Positions 26,509-35,131 of a DNA stretch of 64,000 bases are shown here, piece after piece (position 1 is the first letter of the stretch; each line of letters opens with the position of its first letter). Position numbers and translations under genes: made by a program. The notes under the pieces are model-generated. The model did not search any database. It had not been told where the DNA came from and was given only the letters and a program-made list of their open reading frames with translations. Source of the DNA: Flavobacterium kayseriense (GTDB lineage: Bacteria; Bacteroidota; Bacteroidia; Flavobacteriales; Flavobacteriaceae); the NCBI RefSeq assembly GCF_014305095.1, contig NZ_JACRUI010000001.1:419695-483694 (forward strand), in the 5' to 3' direction.

Positions 26509-27657
26509 ATGAAGCACACCTTTTTATTATTGTTTATATCGCTCTCAGTATTTGCCCAAAAAAGTGTCGAATCGTTTGATTCGAAAATATTGGGTGAAAA
26601 AAGACAAATTATTATTGGACTACCCAAATCCTATGAAAACAATCCAAACAAAAAATATCCAATACTGGTATTACTAGATGGTGAATATCTATTCGACCCC
26701 TTCTTTGGTGCTTTAAATTATGGTGCTTATTGGGATGATTTACCTGAAACGATAATAATAGGAATAAATCAAAACTCACCAAACACAAGGGAGTCCGACT
26801 GTGGTGTTGATCCGACGGAAGGCTTGCCAACAAAACAAGCGTCACGGTTTTTTGAATTTATTGGCGGCGAATTAATGCCCTATATTCAAAACAAATACAG
26901 AACAGCACCTTTTAAAATGATCGCTGGTCATGATACCACAGCAGGATTTATAAACTTTTATCTTTATAAGGAAAACCCATTATTTAATGCTTACATCTCT
27001 CTAAGTCCAGAGTTGGCTTCAGGGATGGAAAGTCAAATCGCTACTAGTTTAGCAGCCACTAAAAAGCAACTGTTTTATTATCAATCATCTGCTGATGGTG
27101 ACATTAAACCAATACGAGAGACCGTTGAGCAATTAGACAGCAATATAAAAAGCATCATTAATCCACTTCTTGATTATAAATCCAGCTCGTTTCCTAATGC
27201 ATCGCATTACTCGCTAGTACTGTACTCTATTCCTGATGCTTTGTATCAAATATTCGCTTCTTACAAACCTATTTCTTCCACCGAATTTACAGATAAAATA
27301 GTAGTTTTAAAGGAAGGTTATGTTGACTATTTGAAAAAAAAATATCAAATTATTTCAGATAAACTCAACCTTCAAACCTCTATTCGAATTAATGATTTCA
27401 AAGCGATCGAAGCGGCTATATTAAAAAACAAAGCTTATGACGAACTAGAAAATCTAGCAGAGCTTGCTGATAAAAATTATCCTAAATCAATGCTCGCTTC
27501 CTATGAATTGGGCTTAATGTATGAAAAAAGAGGTGATCCTAAAAAAGCCGCAAGCAAATACCTACGCGCCTCACAATTAGATGAGATAGGCGATTTAACA
27601 AAAGAAATGATGTACAATAAATATGACGATATGAAAAGTCAAACAATCAAAAAATAA
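26509..27657 (+). CDS. Secreted alpha/beta-hydrolase-fold protein with degenerate nucleophile motif and C-terminal repeat
   Basis: From the chosen ATG the product is 382 residues with a signal peptide (MKHTFLLLFISLSVFAQ). Residues ~20-260 resemble the esterase D/enterochelin-esterase family (EKRQIIIGLPKSY, YPILVLLDGEYLF, IIIGINQN). The position of the GxSxG nucleophile reads IAGHDTTAGF, with Asp in place of Ser. A His candidate is in NASHYSL. The C-terminus has a TPR-like repeat (SYELGLMYEKRGDPKKAA). Its stop overlaps the radA start by one base (TAATG), so the two are translationally coupled. It may be catalytically inactive or use a different mechanism. Confidence 0.75.
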   Translation: MKHTFLLLFISLSVFAQKSVESFDSKILGEKRQIIIGLPKSYENNPNKKYPILVLLDGEYLFDPFFGALNYGAYWDDLPETIIIGINQNSPNTRESDCGVDPTEGLPTKQASRFFEFIGGELMPYIQNKYRTAPFKMIAGHDTTAGFINFYLYKENPLFNAYISLSPELASGMESQIATSLAATKKQLFYYQSSADGDIKPIRETVEQLDSNIKSIINPLLDYKSSSFPNASHYSLVLYSIPDALYQIFASYKPISSTEFTDKIVVLKEGYVDYLKKKYQIISDKLNLQTSIRINDFKAIEAAILKNKAYDELENLAELADKNYPKSMLASYELGLMYEKRGDPKKAASKYLRASQLDEIGDLTKEMMYNKYDDMKSQTIKK

Positions 27658-29018
27658 TGGCAAAGTTGAAAACAACTTTTTTCTGTCAAAGCTGCGGAAC
27701 ATCATATGCAAAATGGCAAGGACAATGTAATGCTTGTAAAGAATGGAATACTATAGCCGAGGAAATTATTCAAAAACAAGAAAAAGTAGCGTGGAAAAGT
27801 GAACCCACACCTTCCAATCGCGTTCCCAAACCATTGAAAATAACCGAAATTGATTCGACAGAAGAAATCCGAATGGATACCACTGACGGAGAACTTAATC
27901 GCGTTTTAGGCGGTGGAATAGTCCCTGGCTCCATGATTTTGTTGGGAGGAGAACCTGGTATAGGTAAGAGTACGTTATGTTTGCAAATATCACTGAATCT
28001 GCCCTATCGCACTTTGTACGTATCAGGAGAAGAGAGTCAGAAACAAATAAAAATGCGTGCAGAACGCATTACGACTTCTAGCGAAAACTGTTATATTTTG
28101 ACAGAAACAAAAACACAAAACATTTTTAAACAAATCGAAACAATACAGCCCGAAATTGTAATCATCGATTCTATTCAGACCTTACATACTGATTATATTG
28201 AGTCCACCGCAGGAAGTATTTCTCAAATTAGAGAAACAACTGCAGAGCTTATCAAGTTTGCTAAGGAAACTAATATTCCTGTTATACTAATTGGTCATAT
28301 TACCAAAGACGGAACTATTGCTGGACCAAAAATACTAGAACACATGGTCGATACAGTTTTACAATTCGAAGGTGATCGCAATCACGTTTATCGTATTTTG
28401 AGGTCGCTAAAAAACCGATTTGGTTCTACTGCTGAAATAGGGATCTATGAAATGTTAGGCAGCGGGTTGCGTGAAGTTTCTAATCCTTCGGAAATACTAA
28501 TATCACATAAAGACGAGGAGCTATCTGGGACAGCAATAGCATCAACCCTAGAAGGAATGCGCCCGCTAATGCTAGAGATTCAAGCATTAGTTAGTACTGC
28601 AGTATATGGAACTCCGCAGCGAAGCACAACAGGTTACAACGCCAAGAGATTAAATATGATTTTAGCTGTTCTTGAAAAAAGAGCTGGTTTTAGGCTTGGC
28701 GCCAAAGACGTATTCCTGAATATCACAGGAGGAATCTCAGTAGACGATCCAGCTATTGATCTCGCAGTTGTAGCCGCTATTTTATCATCAAACGAAGACA
28801 TTCCTGTTAATAAAGATTTTTGTTTTGCAGGCGAAGTGGGGCTATCTGGAGAAATTCGTCCCGTTAATAGAGTAGACCAACGAATTCAGGAAGCAGAAAA
28901 ACTTGGTTTCTCTACTATTTTTGTCTCAAAATACAATAAAATTGCACTAAAGAACACCGGTATTAAAATAGAATTAGTTGCCAAAATCGAAGATGTCGCC
29001 AATATTCTTTTTGAATAG
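27657..29018 (+). CDS. radA: DNA repair protein RadA (Sms)
   Basis: This 453-residue protein has a C4 zinc finger (Cys10, Cys13, Cys24, Cys27), Walker A GEPGIGKST (residues 98-106), the RadA-specific KNRFGST motif and a Lon-protease-like C-terminal domain (LNITGGISVDDPAIDLA). RadA is a DnaB-like helicase that drives branch migration in recombination. The start overlaps the stop of the preceding hydrolase gene. A strong terminator follows at 29094. Confidence 0.96.
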   Translation: MAKLKTTFFCQSCGTSYAKWQGQCNACKEWNTIAEEIIQKQEKVAWKSEPTPSNRVPKPLKITEIDSTEEIRMDTTDGELNRVLGGGIVPGSMILLGGEPGIGKSTLCLQISLNLPYRTLYVSGEESQKQIKMRAERITTSSENCYILTETKTQNIFKQIETIQPEIVIIDSIQTLHTDYIESTAGSISQIRETTAELIKFAKETNIPVILIGHITKDGTIAGPKILEHMVDTVLQFEGDRNHVYRILRSLKNRFGSTAEIGIYEMLGSGLREVSNPSEILISHKDEELSGTAIASTLEGMRPLMLEIQALVSTAVYGTPQRSTTGYNAKRLNMILAVLEKRAGFRLGAKDVFLNITGGISVDDPAIDLAVVAAILSSNEDIPVNKDFCFAGEVGLSGEIRPVNRVDQRIQEAEKLGFSTIFVSKYNKIALKNTGIKIELVAKIEDVANILFE

Positions 29019-29506
29019 AAGGATAACCTATCGCAGTATTGATAATCAAATCTTTTTTAAATTTGTAAGTGCAAAAAGAATATCACCATTAAGACATCGC
29101 TAAAATAATGTTTGTTTTAGCGATGTTTCTTTATCTATACCGCACTACGTTTACTAAACTCACGACCTGGATGTGATATTAATTCAATTTATTGAAAAGT
29201 CATCAGACACCTTATAAGTGTTCCAAATACAATTCCTTTTGCATGATAGACTAAAACCTATTCAGCCTATACAAATTCTATAAAAACACGTATTAGACTA
29301 CAGTTTAACAATCACAAATACCTACTATACAATTATTTATATTTACTTTAACAGTGATTCATGTTTGAAAATTGTATATTGTAGATGTGAAACACATGAG
29401 GTCTAAATTAGTAAATACAAGTAGAAAAAAATGTAAAAAAATTCTGAAATTTACAATAGTAAGAACCCTATGAAACACTTTTAATTTAATTTAAATCTAT
29501 CAAAAA
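29019..29506. other. Intergenic region after radA
   Basis: It contains the radA terminator at 29094-29126 and then about 380 bp of AT-rich sequence in which I see no gene, promoter of standard form, or repeat. Confidence 0.6.
29094..29126 (+). terminator. Terminator of radA
   Basis: A 12-bp perfect stem (acatcgctaaaa / ttttagcgatgt) with a 9-nt loop is followed by ttcttt on the plus strand. Confidence 0.85.
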
Positions 29507-29914
29507 ATGAAAAAGCAAACTGGCATATGGATTGACTCTACTAAAGCAATTATAGTAACCCTTGAAAACGGGAAGGAAGTCATGAACGAAATACTCTCTG
29601 ATCTTGAAAATAGTGTTTATGACAAAGAAGGTGAAGCAGGAAGCTTTTTTGGGAACCAACATGTGAATTCAGAAAAAACATTTGATGAAAGGAAAAAAAA
29701 TCACATGAAAACCTATTTGACAGAAATCATAGAATTTGTTCATGAATCAGATGAACTTTATATTTTTGGCCCTGCTGAGGCTAAAACAAAATTAGAGCAA
29801 AGAATAAATGACGAAAATTCAACTATCGCTGCTAAACTAAAAGCAGTTGAAACTTCAGACAGCATGACATCCAATCAAATAGTAGCTCAAGTAAAAAAAT
29901 TCTATAATGCATAA
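29507..29914 (+). CDS. Small cytosolic protein resembling eRF1-domain-2/host-attachment-like family
   Basis: This 135-residue protein has no signal peptide. It opens KKQTGIWIDSTKAIIVTLENG, and its middle has YLTEIIEFVHESDELYIFGPAEAKTKLEQRI. The pattern of a short beta-strand opening and a GPAEAK helix resembles bacterial eRF1-domain-2-like (baeRF) or host-attachment proteins. I recall similar proteins in many Bacteroidota and Deltaproteobacteria but not a proven function. It has a Glu/Lys-rich middle (residues 35-65) and stands alone between radA and the GT51 gene. A ribosome or RNA-related role is only a suggestion. Confidence 0.65.
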   Translation: MKKQTGIWIDSTKAIIVTLENGKEVMNEILSDLENSVYDKEGEAGSFFGNQHVNSEKTFDERKKNHMKTYLTEIIEFVHESDELYIFGPAEAKTKLEQRINDENSTIAAKLKAVETSDSMTSNQIVAQVKKFYNA

Positions 29915-30065
29915 CATAGATTTCAATAAAAAACTACAACTAATCTTGTACTTTTTTTATTAGTGATTCATAGAAAGCTAGGGAAACCCTAAACTTTAGT
30001 CTTACGTTTTCTATATACTAGAAAAAGTTACTATTTTAGCTCCATCCCAAATTGAATTCCATTTC

Positions 30066-32027
30066 ATGAAAACCTACAAAAAGACCTTACGCATAGCTCT
30101 CTCAGTAGTATGCTTAATTATAATTATTTCTACAGCTAGTTATTTTGTTTTCAGAGACTCCATTTTAGAGTCAGCTATATCAAGAACTTCTAGTAAAATC
30201 AAAAGCGACTACAACAGCACGTTTTCTGTAAAAAGAGCTTCTTTTGACGGCATATCAGGGATTTATTTAAATGAAATAACACTAGCCCCAAAAAATGCTG
30301 ATACCCTCTTCAAAATCCAAAGAATAAGAACTTCTCTTAATGTTGGGAGATTATTAGTAGGAGATATTCAATTAGGCACATTAGAGATCGAAAACGGCTA
30401 CGTCCAACTTACCAAAAAAGGGAGTGTAAAAAACTTTGCTGCCTTTTTAAAAAGAGATAGAAACGAGCCAACCACAAGTAACAAAAAAGATTATGCTGAC
30501 TTTACATACCGTTTAATATCGAAAGTTCTAAACCTTATTCCTACAGACATGAGAATAGAAAATCTAACTTTCAAATTAGATGATAACGGTAAAAAGGCTA
30601 CGATTGCTATTCAAAAATTAGTCCTCGCTAATAAAGAGCTTGAAACTGCCATTAATGTGCAAACCAATACTTTTACACAACGATGGAGAATAAACGGATT
30701 TGCTGACCCTAGAAACAAAAAAGCTGATATTCAATTTTTTAACATTGATACTAACGCCATTAAAGTCCCCTATTTTGATGAGCGTTATAACTTAATCTCT
30801 AGTTTTGATTCTATTCGATTAAATATTGAAAATATAGATAAAAGTAGAGGTCAGTTGCATATCGATGGTTTTGCCTCGATAGCTAACTTAAAATTAAACC
30901 ATAAAAGATTAGCTAGTAAAGATGTACTTATCAAAAATGCACGCTTTGACTACCGGTTGTTACTTGGTTCCAACTTTATTTCAGTTGATAGTAGTTCGAC
31001 TATACAATTCAATAAGGTGAAATTTCATCCGTATTTAGCCTACGAAACCGAAAAAGATACTGTTTACAAACTTAAAGTAAAAATCCCGAAAACAAAAGCG
31101 CAAGATTTTATCACCTCTCTACCAGATGGACTGTTTTCTAATTTTCAAGGTATGGAGGCCGAAGGAAACTTTGCATACAAAATAGAATTTGAATACAATC
31201 AAAACAAACCAGATGCAATTATATTTGACAGTAGCCTACAAAAAGAAAATTTAAAAGTAATAAAGTATGGCGCTGCAAACCTTGTAAAGCTCAACAGCGA
31301 ATTCATATATCGAGCTATCATAGATAACGTAGCGCAACGTCCCGTTTTAATAGGCAATGCCAATCCTAATTATACTACAATGGATGAAATAGCGCCTTCT
31401 TTAAAAAAATGTGTTTTAACCACTGAAGACCCCTCTTTTTTCTCTCATCAAGGTTTCATCAACGAGGCTTTTAAGCAATCGATTGTAAAAAACATTAAAA
31501 CAAGGAAATTTTCAAGAGGCGCAAGTACTATTAGTATGCAACTCATTAAAAATGTTTTCTTAACGAGAGAAAAAACTTTGTCTAGAAAACTAGAAGAAAT
31601 TTTATTGGTATACATTCTCGAGAACAACCGCATTACAACTAAGGAGCGAATGCTCGAAGTTTATTTTAACATTATTGAATGGGGCCCAAATATTTACGGT
31701 ATTGGCGAGGCAAGTCAATATTATTTTCAAAAGCGTCCAATTGACTTGAACCTTAACGAATGCTTGTTTTTAGCACGAATTATACCTAGCCCAAAAAAGT
31801 TCATGTACCAGTTTAACGATCAAGGTCTTTTAAGAGATTTTGCTTCCAAACAAGTGTCTTTTCTAACAAACTTGATGATAAAAAGAGGCTTACTACCTAT
31901 AGAAGATACCATTTACAAATCACAGCCTCTGTACATAACTGGTCCAGCAAAATCATTAATTAAAGTTAGTGCAAGAGATACCACAGCTATAGATTCTCTG
32001 GACTTAAATGATGAGTTTAATTTTTAA
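30066..32027 (+). CDS. AsmA-like/GT51 peptidoglycan transglycosylase fusion protein
   Basis: This 653-residue protein has an N-terminal membrane anchor (LSVVCLIIIISTASYFVF). Residues ~30-420 are beta-rich and AsmA-like (LNEITLAPKNADTLFKIQRI, IQLGTLEIENGYVQL). The C-terminal ~210 residues form a GT51 domain: TTEDPSFFSHQGF (catalytic Glu454), RGASTISMQLIKN, RKLEEILLVYILE and EVYFNIIEWGPNIYGIG. No penicillin-binding transpeptidase domain follows, so it polymerises glycan strands only, like a monofunctional MtgA with an added periplasmic domain. The AsmA-like part might localise it or contact the outer membrane. It ends at a shared terminator (32058). Confidence 0.88.
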   Translation: MKTYKKTLRIALSVVCLIIIISTASYFVFRDSILESAISRTSSKIKSDYNSTFSVKRASFDGISGIYLNEITLAPKNADTLFKIQRIRTSLNVGRLLVGDIQLGTLEIENGYVQLTKKGSVKNFAAFLKRDRNEPTTSNKKDYADFTYRLISKVLNLIPTDMRIENLTFKLDDNGKKATIAIQKLVLANKELETAINVQTNTFTQRWRINGFADPRNKKADIQFFNIDTNAIKVPYFDERYNLISSFDSIRLNIENIDKSRGQLHIDGFASIANLKLNHKRLASKDVLIKNARFDYRLLLGSNFISVDSSSTIQFNKVKFHPYLAYETEKDTVYKLKVKIPKTKAQDFITSLPDGLFSNFQGMEAEGNFAYKIEFEYNQNKPDAIIFDSSLQKENLKVIKYGAANLVKLNSEFIYRAIIDNVAQRPVLIGNANPNYTTMDEIAPSLKKCVLTTEDPSFFSHQGFINEAFKQSIVKNIKTRKFSRGASTISMQLIKNVFLTREKTLSRKLEEILLVYILENNRITTKERMLEVYFNIIEWGPNIYGIGEASQYYFQKRPIDLNLNECLFLARIIPSPKKFMYQFNDQGLLRDFASKQVSFLTNLMIKRGLLPIEDTIYKSQPLYITGPAKSLIKVSARDTTAIDSLDLNDEFNF

Positions 32028-32057
32028 TAAACTACAATACAAATTCTCAACAAAAAA

Positions 32058-32089
32058 AATGCTCCTTTACAAGATAGTAAAGGAGCATT
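32058..32089. terminator. Shared terminator between convergent genes
   Basis: A 12-bp perfect stem (aatgctccttta / taaaggagcatt) with an 8-nt loop lies between the GT51 gene (plus) and the aldo/keto reductase gene (minus). The T run is strong on the minus strand and weaker on the plus strand. Confidence 0.85.
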
Positions 32090-32109
32090 ATATTTAAAAC
32101 CGAATCAAT

Positions 32110-33147
32110 TTAAGGTGCTGGGTCAGGAATTATTGCTTGTACTTCATTTATAGCTTTTAGAACATCATTAGATAAAGTAACATTAATGGTATCGATATTT
32201 TCCTTTAATTGCTCTAAAGAAGTAGCCCCAATGATTGTGCTGGTTAAAAAAGGCTGTTGCTCAATAAAAGCAAGTGACAATTCCGTCAGAGTTAAACCGT
32301 TTTTCACTGCAATATCATGGTATAATTTGGTTGCTTCTTGTGACTGCTGGCTACTGTATCGCGAGTATTGTGGAAATAAATTAAGCCGCGCTTTAGGGTG
32401 ACTTTCACCTGTTAGGAATTTACCAGACAAAACCCCAAATCCCATTGGAGAATACGCCAACAAGCCTACATTCTCTCGGGCACAAATCTCAGAACTTGCA
32501 TTCTCAAATAATCGATTTAAAAGTGAGTATGGATTTTGAATGGTTTTTACTCTAGGCAAATTATGGTATTTGTTCTCCTCTAAAAAACGCATAATTCCCC
32601 ATGCATTTTCATTAGATAGACCAATATGCTTGATCTTCCCTTCTTTAATAAAACCATCTAAAGTGGTTAATACTTCGTGAATGTTATCTTCCCACTCATC
32701 ATCTTGCAAAGTAAAGGTACGCTGACCAAAAGTATTGGTTTTTCGCTCCGGCCAATGCAGCTGATACAAATCCAGATAATCCGTTTGCAAACGTTTTAAG
32801 CTGTTATCTAGCGCATACTGAATACTTTTAGGCGAGAAATCAATAGTATCCCTCATGTATGAGAAGTTGGGATTAGGACCAGCAATTTTTGAAGCTATAA
32901 CAACTTGCTCTCGTTTACCCGACTTCTTCAACCAAGTACCTATAATTTTCTCTGTACTACCGTAGGTTTTTTCGTTGGCAGGTATCGAATACATCTCGGC
33001 AGTATCAAAAAAATTGACACCTCTTTCAAAAGCGTAATCCATTTGAGCGTGTCCTTCAGCCTCGGTATTTTGTTGCCCATAAGTCATGGTACCCAGACAA
33101 ATTTTACTGACTTTTATATCTGTATTAGGTAATGTAGTATATTTCAT
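32110..33147 (-). CDS. Aldo/keto reductase, Tas-like
   Basis: This 345-residue NADPH-dependent oxidoreductase is close in length and motifs to E. coli Tas. It opens CLGTMTYGQQNTEAEGHAQM and has the catalytic tetrad Asp48 (FFDTAEMY), Tyr53, Lys87 (ASKIAGP) and His131 (YQLHWPER). The C-terminal cofactor-binding stretch includes STIIGATSLEQLKENI. Natural substrate is unknown. It is a single gene with its own -7 box at 33175 and a terminator at 32058. Confidence 0.92.
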   Translation of the reverse strand: MKYTTLPNTDIKVSKICLGTMTYGQQNTEAEGHAQMDYAFERGVNFFDTAEMYSIPANEKTYGSTEKIIGTWLKKSGKREQVVIASKIAGPNPNFSYMRDTIDFSPKSIQYALDNSLKRLQTDYLDLYQLHWPERKTNTFGQRTFTLQDDEWEDNIHEVLTTLDGFIKEGKIKHIGLSNENAWGIMRFLEENKYHNLPRVKTIQNPYSLLNRLFENASSEICARENVGLLAYSPMGFGVLSGKFLTGESHPKARLNLFPQYSRYSSQQSQEATKLYHDIAVKNGLTLTELSLAFIEQQPFLTSTIIGATSLEQLKENIDTINVTLSNDVLKAINEVQAIIPDPAP

Positions 33148-33174
33148 TAGTGTAATTTCAAATGATTAAAAACC

Positions 33175-33182
33175 CAAATTTA
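33175..33182 (-). promoter_or_regulatory. -7 box (TAAATTTG) of the aldo/keto reductase gene
   Basis: TAAATTTG on the minus strand lies 27 bp before the ATG. No TTG is seen at the right spacing. Confidence 0.5.
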
Positions 33183-33209
33183 CAAAGGTTCAGCAGAACT
33201 ATTAAATAA

Positions 33210-33242
33210 AAAAAGGTTCAAAGTAGTACTTTGAACCTTTTT
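33210..33242 (-). terminator. Terminator of the OmpA-like lipoprotein gene
   Basis: A 14-bp perfect stem (aaaaaggttcaaag / ctttgaaccttttt) with a 5-nt loop lies 20 bp past the stop codon; the minus strand reads into a T run. Confidence 0.88.
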
Positions 33243-33262
33243 AACTTTTATTTAAAGAATGT

Positions 33263-34204
33263 CTAGTCGATATCGTTTAACATTTCGGCAATTTCATCTA
33301 ATCTTGGAGTCAAGATAATTTCGATTCTGCGGTTCTTCGCTTTGCCCTCAGCTGTTTCGTTTCCAGCTAATGGAGAAAACTGACCACGACCTGCAGCAGT
33401 TAAATTCTTTTTATTAATAGCTTTGTTTTCGCTTAAAATGCTAACAATTGCAGTAGCTCTTTTTGTAGATAAATCCCAGTTATCCGCTATTGGTCCTGAT
33501 CCTGCATAAGGGTCATTATCGGTATGACCTTCAATTAAAACGGCAATATCTGGATTTTCGCCTAATACTTTACCTAATTCTACTACGGCTTTTTTACCCT
33601 CAGGTCCTACCGACCAACTACCAGAGTTGAAAAGCAACTTGTTTTCCATCGAAACATATACTTTACCATTTTTTTGTTCTACAGTAAGTCCTTTACCTTC
33701 AAAGCCGTTTAATGCGTTGGATAAAGTTTCTTTTAACTTTCTCATGGTAGCTTCCTTGGCAGCAATCAAATTTTCTAATTCTTGTAATCGTTGTGCACTT
33801 TTACTCAAACGTTCCTGCTCAATGGCTAACGCTTTTGCTTTTGCGTCTAACTGAGAAAGTAAATCACGGTTTTTATTCATATTAGCCTGCAACGCTTCGC
33901 CACTATTTTTTTCTAAAGCAGCATAAGAATCTTGCAATACATTCATTTTATCTCGTAATGCAGCGTTCTCAGCAAGTACTTTTTCACGTTCTGACTTTAC
34001 TTTAGCTAATTCACTCTTAAGCGCATCTCTATCTAGCTCTAATTGATTTTTAGCTTTTTGTAAGTTAGTGTTTTCGTCAGCGACGCTTCGTGTTTCTTTT
34101 TTTAGATCAGCATACTTGCTTTCTAAATCATTGTATATTTTTTTTGAAACACACGATGTACTAAGTGCCATTACAAGCAATCCTAGGGAAATTTTCTTTA
34201 TCAT
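33263..34204 (-). CDS. OmpA-family lipoprotein with coiled coil
   Basis: This 313-residue protein has a lipobox (MALSTSCVSKK, Cys18). A long heptad-rich coiled coil spans residues ~25-150. The C-terminal OmpA peptidoglycan-binding domain has LLFNSGSWSV, IEGHTDNDPYAG, NWDLSTKRATAIV and GRGQFSPLAGNETAEGKAKNRRIEI. It likely ties the outer membrane to peptidoglycan. It is followed by a terminator and preceded by the exonuclease III gene (26-bp gap), probably co-transcribed with it. Confidence 0.92.
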   Translation of the reverse strand: MIKKISLGLLVMALSTSCVSKKIYNDLESKYADLKKETRSVADENTNLQKAKNQLELDRDALKSELAKVKSEREKVLAENAALRDKMNVLQDSYAALEKNSGEALQANMNKNRDLLSQLDAKAKALAIEQERLSKSAQRLQELENLIAAKEATMRKLKETLSNALNGFEGKGLTVEQKNGKVYVSMENKLLFNSGSWSVGPEGKKAVVELGKVLGENPDIAVLIEGHTDNDPYAGSGPIADNWDLSTKRATAIVSILSENKAINKKNLTAAGRGQFSPLAGNETAEGKAKNRRIEIILTPRLDEIAEMLNDID

Positions 34205-34230
34205 TTTATTATTTTAAATATGAATTCGTA

Positions 34231-34995
34231 CTACTCTACTTCTACAAGAACGGGACAATGATCTGAATGTTTTGCTTCGGGCAAAATAAGGGCTCTTTTT
34301 ATCTTATTCTTTAAGGGTTCACTTACCAAACAGTAATCGATACGCCATCCTTTATTATTAATTCTTGCCGATGGAAAACGCATCGTCCACCACGTATAAT
34401 TGTCAGGTTCTTTATTTAGAAAACGAAAGCTATCGATAAAACCATTATTTAAAAAAGTATCTAACCATGCTCGTTCCTCCGGTAAAAAACCAGATGTTTT
34501 TTTATTCCTAACGGGATCATGAATATCTATGGCTTCATGGCAAATATTGTAATCACCACAAATTACTAAATTTGGAGTCTCTTTTTTCAAATCAGTAATG
34601 TAATTTTGAAAATCATCCATATACATGAACTTGTGTCCTAATCGCTCTGCGTTCGTTCCTGACGGAAGGTACAGACTCATAACAGATAGATCATCAAAAT
34701 CGACTCTTAGATTACGTCCTTCAAAATCCATATGCTCGATACCGGTTCCATAAACAACATTATTTGGTTTAATCTTAGACAATATTGCGGTTCCACTATA
34801 TCCTTTTTTTGTGGCAGGAAACCAATAATGATACGGATATCCGGCCAACTCGAAATCCAATAACGGAATCTGCTCCGGTGTAGCCTTAATTTCCTGAAGG
34901 CAAATGACATCAGGATTTGCTTGTTGCAGCCAAGAAATAAATCCTTTGGAAATCGCTGCTCGAATTCCGTTAACGTTATAAGAGATAATCCGCAT
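34231..34995 (-). CDS. xth: Exodeoxyribonuclease III (AP endonuclease)
   Basis: This 254-residue enzyme of base-excision repair has the exonuclease-endonuclease-phosphatase fold. Motifs are SYNVNGIRAA, ICLQEIKA (metal-binding Glu35), GDYNICHEAIDIHDP, WTMRFPSARINNKGWRIDYCLVS and the catalytic SDHCPV near the C-terminus. It is divergent from the acyltransferase gene at 35132, with its own -7 box at 35016. Confidence 0.95.
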   Translation of the reverse strand: MRIISYNVNGIRAAISKGFISWLQQANPDVICLQEIKATPEQIPLLDFELAGYPYHYWFPATKKGYSGTAILSKIKPNNVVYGTGIEHMDFEGRNLRVDFDDLSVMSLYLPSGTNAERLGHKFMYMDDFQNYITDLKKETPNLVICGDYNICHEAIDIHDPVRNKKTSGFLPEERAWLDTFLNNGFIDSFRFLNKEPDNYTWWTMRFPSARINNKGWRIDYCLVSEPLKNKIKRALILPEAKHSDHCPVLVEVE

Positions 34996-35015
34996 TTTAA
35001 TATAATTTTTAATCC

Positions 35016-35023
35016 CAAAAGTA
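35016..35023 (-). promoter_or_regulatory. -7 box (TACTTTTG) of xth
   Basis: TACTTTTG on the minus strand lies 20 bp before the xth ATG, in the divergent region shared with the acyltransferase gene. Confidence 0.55.
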
Positions 35024-35098
35024 ATAAAAATTAAAAAGTTATTGGCATAAAAGCATTAAAATCCAAGCCTACAATAGCCAAAGCATAGAGATTTTTTC

Positions 35099-35106
35099 TA
35101 TCTTTG
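35099..35106 (+). promoter_or_regulatory. -7 box (TATCTTTG) of the olsF-like gene
   Basis: TATCTTTG lies 25 bp before the ATG at 35132. Confidence 0.6.
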
Positions 35107-35131
35107 TTTTTCGCTCAAAAAATAAGAATAA

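Noticed and set aside
29108..29176. 22-residue open frame after radA
   Set aside because: It begins in the loop of the radA terminator and has no promoter of its own.
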